This document shows, piece after piece, positions 5,295 to 8,518 of a DNA stretch of 8,518 nucleotides; the first letter of the stretch is position 1, and each line of letters starts with the position of its first letter. Source of the stretch: ZC4RG20 sp035760685 (GTDB lineage: Bacteria; Pseudomonadota; Gammaproteobacteria; Steroidobacterales; Rariloculaceae); contig DASTSM010000209.1 in the NCBI GenBank assembly GCA_035760685.1, positions 1 to 8,518 of the forward strand, in the 5' to 3' direction. The notes beneath the pieces were generated by a model that did not search any database, was not told the DNA's origin, and saw only the letters and a list, made by a program, of their open reading frames with translations. Both the position numbers and the translations under genes were made by a program.

Positions 5295-6412
5295 AAGACC
5301 CCCTTCGTGCTCGGCAGCGTCTCGCCGGTCCTCGCGCAGGCCTGACGCAGCGCGCGCGCGAGTCCCTTGAACGACGCCTCGACCATGTGGTGCGCGTTCT
5401 CCCCGCGGATGCGAACGTGCACGGCGGCGCCGAGAGTCTCGGCCAGCGAGCGGAAGAAGTGCGGCACGAGCTCCGTCGGGAGCTCGCCGACGCGCTCGCG
5501 CGCGAGCTCGCCCTCGAAGACGAGGTACGGCCGGCCGCCGAGATCGATGGAGACCTCGGCCTCGGCCTCGTCCATCGGCAGCACGAAGCCGTACCGGCCG
5601 ATGCCGCGCTTGTCGCCGAGCGCCTGCTTGAGCGCCTGCCCGAGTGCGAGCGCGACGTCCTCGACCGTGTGGTGCTCATCGATCTCGAGATCGCCGCGGC
5701 AGGTCACGGCGAGCGCGATGCCCGCGTGCTTGCCGAGCTGCTCGAGCATGTGGTCGAAGAAGCCGATGCCGGTCGAAGCGCGCGGCTCGCCCTCGCGGTC
5801 GAGATCGACCTCGACCTCGATATCGGTCTCGCGCGTGCGGCGTGCGACGCGCGCGGTGCGGGGACGGTCGAGCAGCGCGTGGGCCACCTCGGCCCAGGTC
5901 GTTTCCGATGTGCCGCCTCGCGGCCCGGCGCCCGGCCCGGTGCCGCCTCGCGGCCCGGCGCCTAACCCGGTGCCGCCTCCTGGCTCCGCGCCCGGAGCGA
6001 TGCGAAACCCCGCGACGCCCATGTTCGCGGCGAGCGCGAGGTCGGCATCGCCGTCGCCGACGACGGCGGATCGCTCGCGGTCCATCGCGTATCCGGCGAG
6101 GTACTCGCGCACGAGACCGAGGCCCGGCCTCGCGCAGTCGCAGCTCCGACCGGCATGCGTGCAACGCCGCGCCGCGGCGAGCCTCACGCCTTGGGACGCG
6201 AGCAGCGTCTCCACGAACGCATCGGCCGAGGTGGGCCCGCCCGGCGCGTCGTCGAGCACGACGATCTCGTAGCCGGCGCCGACGAAGCGCAGCAGCGCCG
6301 GAATCACGGCCGGCGCGAGCACGACGTCATCGACCGCATCCACGCGGCGACCGCCCGCTCCGCGCTCGACGAGCGCGCCGTCGCGCGCGACGAAGAGAAG
6401 TCTACGCGCCAT
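5291..6412 (-). CDS. hisB: HisB fusion: degenerate HAD phosphatase domain plus imidazoleglycerol-phosphate dehydratase
   Basis: The 373-residue protein has the two-domain layout of enteric HisB (355 residues in E. coli). The dehydratase half (about 190-373) looks fully active. Its metal-binding motifs FFDHM (218-222), DEHHTVED (245-252), HFFRSL (318-323) and ENAHHMVE (338-345) are all present. The N-terminal HAD domain should be histidinol-phosphate phosphatase, but the DxDGT motif reads A9-R-D11-G-A, so nucleophile Asp9 is Ala. The motif II Thr is Asp (VVLDDAPGG), and the motif III region reads CARPG instead of CRKPK. The zinc ligands C84, H86, C91 and C93 and the motif IV aspartates D120 and D124 remain. 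The linker (138-168) is three ten-residue GGT-rich repeats. ATG 6412, with GGAG 7 bases upstream, is preferred to GTG 6418. It overlaps hisC by 11 bases. Phosphatase loss is inferred. Confidence 0.95.
   Translation of the reverse strand: MARRLLFVARDGALVERGAGGRRVDAVDDVVLAPAVIPALLRFVGAGYEIVVLDDAPGGPTSADAFVETLLASQGVRLAAARRCTHAGRSCDCARPGLGLVREYLAGYAMDRERSAVVGDGDADLALAANMGVAGFRIAPGAEPGGGTGLGAGPRGGTGPGAGPRGGTSETTWAEVAHALLDRPRTARVARRTRETDIEVEVDLDREGEPRASTGIGFFDHMLEQLGKHAGIALAVTCRGDLEIDEHHTVEDVALALGQALKQALGDKRGIGRYGFVLPMDEAEAEVSIDLGGRPYLVFEGELARERVGELPTELVPHFFRSLAETLGAAVHVRIRGENAHHMVEASFKGLARALRQACARTGETLPSTKGVL
5911..6000 (-). repeat. three 30-bp tandem repeats in the hisB linker
   Basis: Units 5911-5940, 5941-5970 and 5971-6000 each encode ten residues. 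In protein order they read PGAEPGGGT-like, then GLGAGPRGGT, then GPGAGPRGGT. The two left units differ at only three bases. The third has diverged more. The array lies between the phosphatase and dehydratase domains and keeps frame, so it only lengthens the linker. Each unit starts with a GTGCCGCCT core (plus-strand sense, including the base before the unit). Confidence 0.85.
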
Positions 6413-7505
6413 CGACACGCTCCGCGGCGAGCGAGGGGGACGCGATACCGGCGAGGGCCGACAGGAGGCGATCGTTGTCCTCCGGACGGCCGACCGTGAT
6501 CCGCACGCAATTCGCGAGCGCCTCGTCGCCCGCGAAGGTCCGTACGAGAATGCCGCCGCGGTGCGCGGTCTCTTTGAATCGCTGCCCGTCGCGCGTCTTC
6601 ACGAGCACGAAGTTCGCGTCGCTCGCGTAGACGTGCAGCACGTCGGGCACGTCCCGGAGCGCCTCGGCCAAGCGGCGCCGCTCGCGCCGGATCAGCGCGA
6701 CGCGCTCCCGCGAGACGCGCAGCGACTCGTCCGAGAGCGCCTCCATGACGTGCTCGATCGAGGGCGTCGGAAAGGTGTAGGGCGGCAGCACGTTGCCGAG
6801 GTAGTCGACGAGCTCGGGCGCGCCGATCAGCACGCCGCAGCGCACGCCCGCGAGCGAGACGAACTTCGATAGCGTGCGGATCAGCACGACGTGCTCGAAC
6901 CGCTCGCGCAGATCGAGAAAGTGGCCGCCCTCCGCGAACTCGTGATACGCCTCGTCGATGACGACGAGCGCGCGCCCCTCGAGCGCCGCACAGATGCGCT
7001 CGACGTCGGCGCGCGGGATCGACTGGCCCGTCGGATTGTTCGGGGTGCACAGGAAGACGAGCTTCGTGGTCGAGTCGACCGCGGCGAGCACGCGGTCGGC
7101 GTCGAGCGCGAAGCGGCCGGGCTCGACGGCGAGCGGCACCGCGACGATCCCGGCGCCCTGGATGCCGGCGTAGAGCCGGTACATGTCGAACGTCGGCGGC
7201 GTGATCAGGATGCGGTCGCGCCGCGCCTCGCAGAAGCCGCGGATCAGCGTGTCGATCGCCTCGCTGCTGCCGCGCGTCACGAGCACTTCCTGCTCGCGCG
7301 CGCCGTAGTGCTTCGCGAGCTTGCGGCGGAGCTCGAAAGGGCGCGGCGGCGGATAGATGTTGAGCCCGCGCTCGGTCGCGTCGCCCGGCGAGCGCCACGG
7401 CGACTCGTTCGCGTTGAGACGGATGTAGCCGGGCTCGTAGGCGCCCGGCACGTAGGGCCGCAGGCTCCGGAGGTCGGGCCGAGCGAGATCGAGGAGCTTG
7501 CTCAT
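6402..7505 (-). CDS. hisC: histidinol-phosphate aminotransferase
   Basis: HisC transfers the amino group of glutamate to imidazole acetol phosphate, making histidinol phosphate. It is a class II-type PLP aminotransferase of 367 residues. The PLP lysine is K214 in TLSKFVSLAGVRCG, the same number as in E. coli. N157 in NNPTG, D184 and Y187 in VVIDEAYHEF, and the N-terminal LNANESP loop (30-36) are all present. The substrate-binding arginine region RITVGRPEDN is near the C-terminus. ATG 7505 overlaps the hisD stop as ATGA, with GAGGGA 6 bases upstream. Its stop TAG (6404-6402) lies inside the first codons of hisB. Nothing looks damaged. Confidence 0.97.
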   Translation of the reverse strand: MSKLLDLARPDLRSLRPYVPGAYEPGYIRLNANESPWRSPGDATERGLNIYPPPRPFELRRKLAKHYGAREQEVLVTRGSSEAIDTLIRGFCEARRDRILITPPTFDMYRLYAGIQGAGIVAVPLAVEPGRFALDADRVLAAVDSTTKLVFLCTPNNPTGQSIPRADVERICAALEGRALVVIDEAYHEFAEGGHFLDLRERFEHVVLIRTLSKFVSLAGVRCGVLIGAPELVDYLGNVLPPYTFPTPSIEHVMEALSDESLRVSRERVALIRRERRRLAEALRDVPDVLHVYASDANFVLVKTRDGQRFKETAHRGGILVRTFAGDEALANCVRITVGRPEDNDRLLSALAGIASPSLAAERVDGA

Positions 7506-8518
7506 GCCGTTCCCTCGCGTTTCGCGCGTCCTTCGCTAGGCGGCTCCAGGCCTTCTAAAGACGTGCCTCCTTCCGTCCGGGCGAGGGTGCCGCCTTCCGT
7601 CCGCGTGCGCATGACGTCTTCCGCCCCCGCGAGCGCCGCAAGGCGCAGGCTCACGGCGCGGCCGTGCGCCTCGAGACCTTCGAGGTCGGCCAGCGTCTCG
7701 GCGACGGGGCCGATCGTGCGCAAGCCGTCGGGCGTGAGCTCCTGGACCGTCATCGAGCGGCAGAAGTCCGCGACGCCTAAGCTCGAGCTTCGGCGCGCGT
7801 AGCCGTACGTCGGCAGCACGTGATTCGTGCCGCTGCAGTAGTCGCCGACGGATTCGGGCGCCCAGGGTCCGAGGAAGACCGAGCCCGCCGCCTGCACGCG
7901 CGCGAGCCACTCCCGGGCGCGCTCGATCTGCAGGATCAAGTGCTCGGGCGCGTACTCGTTCGCGATCTCGAACGCCGTGTCGAGGTCCGGGACGAGGATC
8001 ATCGAGGAATGCGCGAGCGCGCCGTCGACGATCGCCTCGCGCGCGAGCGACGCCTTCTGCCGCGCGACCGCGGCCGACGCCTCCGTCGCGACGCGCCGGC
8101 TCGTCGTCACGAGCAGCACCTGAGAGTCGGCGCCGTGCTCGGCCTGCGACAGCAGATCCGCGGCGACGAACGCAGGGTCCGCCGTCTCGTCCGCGACGAC
8201 CATGACCTCCGAGGGCCCGGCCGGAAAGTCGCGGGCGGCCCCGGCCGGATCGCGGTCCACTATCGCCTTCGCCGCCGTGACCCACGTGCTTCCGGGACCG
8301 AAGACCTTGTCGACCTTCGGCACCGTCTCCGTGCCGTACGCCATCGCGGCGATCGCCTGCGCGCCGCCGAGCCTGAAGACGCGGTCGACGCCCGCGATGC
8401 GCGCCGCGTAGAGCACGCCCGCGTCGACGCGGCCGTCGCGCCGCGCGGGGCTGCAGAGGATGCGCACCTCGCAGCCCGCGAGCCGCGCCGGGATGCCGAG
8501 CATGAGCGCGGTCGAGGG
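7502..8518 (-). CDS. hisD: histidinol dehydrogenase, 5' end outside the window
   Basis: HisD oxidises histidinol to histidine in two NAD-dependent steps, using zinc. The frame is open to the right edge and 338 residues are visible. The first few (PSTALMLGIPA) match an internal HisD segment, so about 134 N-terminal residues lie beyond the window. ATG at 8503-8501 is an internal methionine. Zinc and catalytic residues are all present and evenly offset from E. coli numbering: Gln259 and His262 in LLSQAEHG, Glu326 and His327 in EYAPEHL, Asp360 in SVGDYCSGTNH, and His419 in LEAHGRAV. After the expected C-terminus there is an extra tail of about 38 residues, rich in Gly, Glu, Arg and Thr, with a repeated RTEGGT. 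hisC follows with an ATGA overlap. Upstream hisG and the operon promoter are not in view. Confidence 0.96.
   Translation of the reverse strand, partial: PSTALMLGIPARLAGCEVRILCSPARRDGRVDAGVLYAARIAGVDRVFRLGGAQAIAAMAYGTETVPKVDKVFGPGSTWVTAAKAIVDRDPAGAARDFPAGPSEVMVVADETADPAFVAADLLSQAEHGADSQVLLVTTSRRVATEASAAVARQKASLAREAIVDGALAHSSMILVPDLDTAFEIANEYAPEHLILQIERAREWLARVQAAGSVFLGPWAPESVGDYCSGTNHVLPTYGYARRSSSLGVADFCRSMTVQELTPDGLRTIGPVAETLADLEGLEAHGRAVSLRLAALAGAEDVMRTRTEGGTLARTEGGTSLEGLEPPSEGRAKREGTA
7563..7610 (-). repeat. two 24-bp tandem repeats in the hisD 3' tail
   Basis: Units 7563-7586 and 7587-7610 start GTGCCTCCTTCCGTCCG and GTGCCGCCTTCCGTCCG on the plus strand and encode two copies of an eight-residue block ending RTEGGT. 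They lie in the part of hisD beyond the normal family C-terminus. Their GTGCCGCCT start is the same nonamer that opens the units of the hisB linker array. Confidence 0.7.

Noticed and set aside
3958..5679. A 573-codon minus-strand open frame
   Set aside because: Only its last 244 codons are hisA. The rest crosses hisH and hisB out of frame and is an Arg-rich shadow of GC-rich coding DNA.
5367..6272. Long plus-strand frames opposite hisB
   Set aside because: They are Ser/Arg/Pro-rich shadows of the real minus-strand gene, which has all the IGPD motifs.

Overview
The window looks like chromosomal DNA of a high-GC proteobacterium, most likely a gammaproteobacterium of the Xanthomonadales/Steroidobacter type. 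The reasons are the HAD–IGPD fusion form of HisB, the operon order hisD-C-B-H-A-F-E, the Azotobacter-type 7Fe ferredoxin and the Xanthomonas-like wording of the LysA and HisF proteins. This placement is inferred from remembered families, not from a search.

Left part (1-1680, plus strand). The first ~127 bases read on the minus strand as a fragment of a YD/RHS-repeat protein. From about 129 the plus strand reads as the last ~124 codons of diaminopimelate decarboxylase (lysA). The two meet abruptly, so this is either a rearrangement or an assembly join. Next come a small antitoxin gene (651-854) and a MazF/PemK-type toxin gene that appears dead: a stop codon replaces its start and a frameshift lies near 1172. 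About 400 bases without a convincing gene follow, ending in a near-perfect FNR/ANR box at 1606-1619, placed exactly as for an activator site at -41.5.

Middle part (1681-2885, plus strand). fdxA (seven-iron ferredoxin) is followed after 4 bases by a CopD-like four-helix membrane protein. Then comes a 53-codon gene for a peptide with a textbook bacteriocin-type double-glycine leader and a hydrophobic core with two cysteines. The last seven codons of this gene, stop codon included, are repeated in tandem about three more times up to the end of hisE. No processing or export gene is in the window.

Right part (2886-8518, minus strand). A tightly packed histidine operon runs leftward: hisD (5' end outside), hisC, hisB, hisH, hisA, hisF, hisE. 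Most junctions overlap, three of them as ATGA. The operon supplies HisB imidazoleglycerol-phosphate dehydratase, HisC, HisD, the HisH/HisF synthase, HisA and HisE. Three oddities stand out: the HisB phosphatase domain has Ala in place of the nucleophilic Asp9, hisF has no ATG/GTG/TTG start and seems to begin at ATT, and hisI is absent between hisF and hisE. Short GC-rich in-frame repeats have expanded in the HisB linker and the HisD tail.
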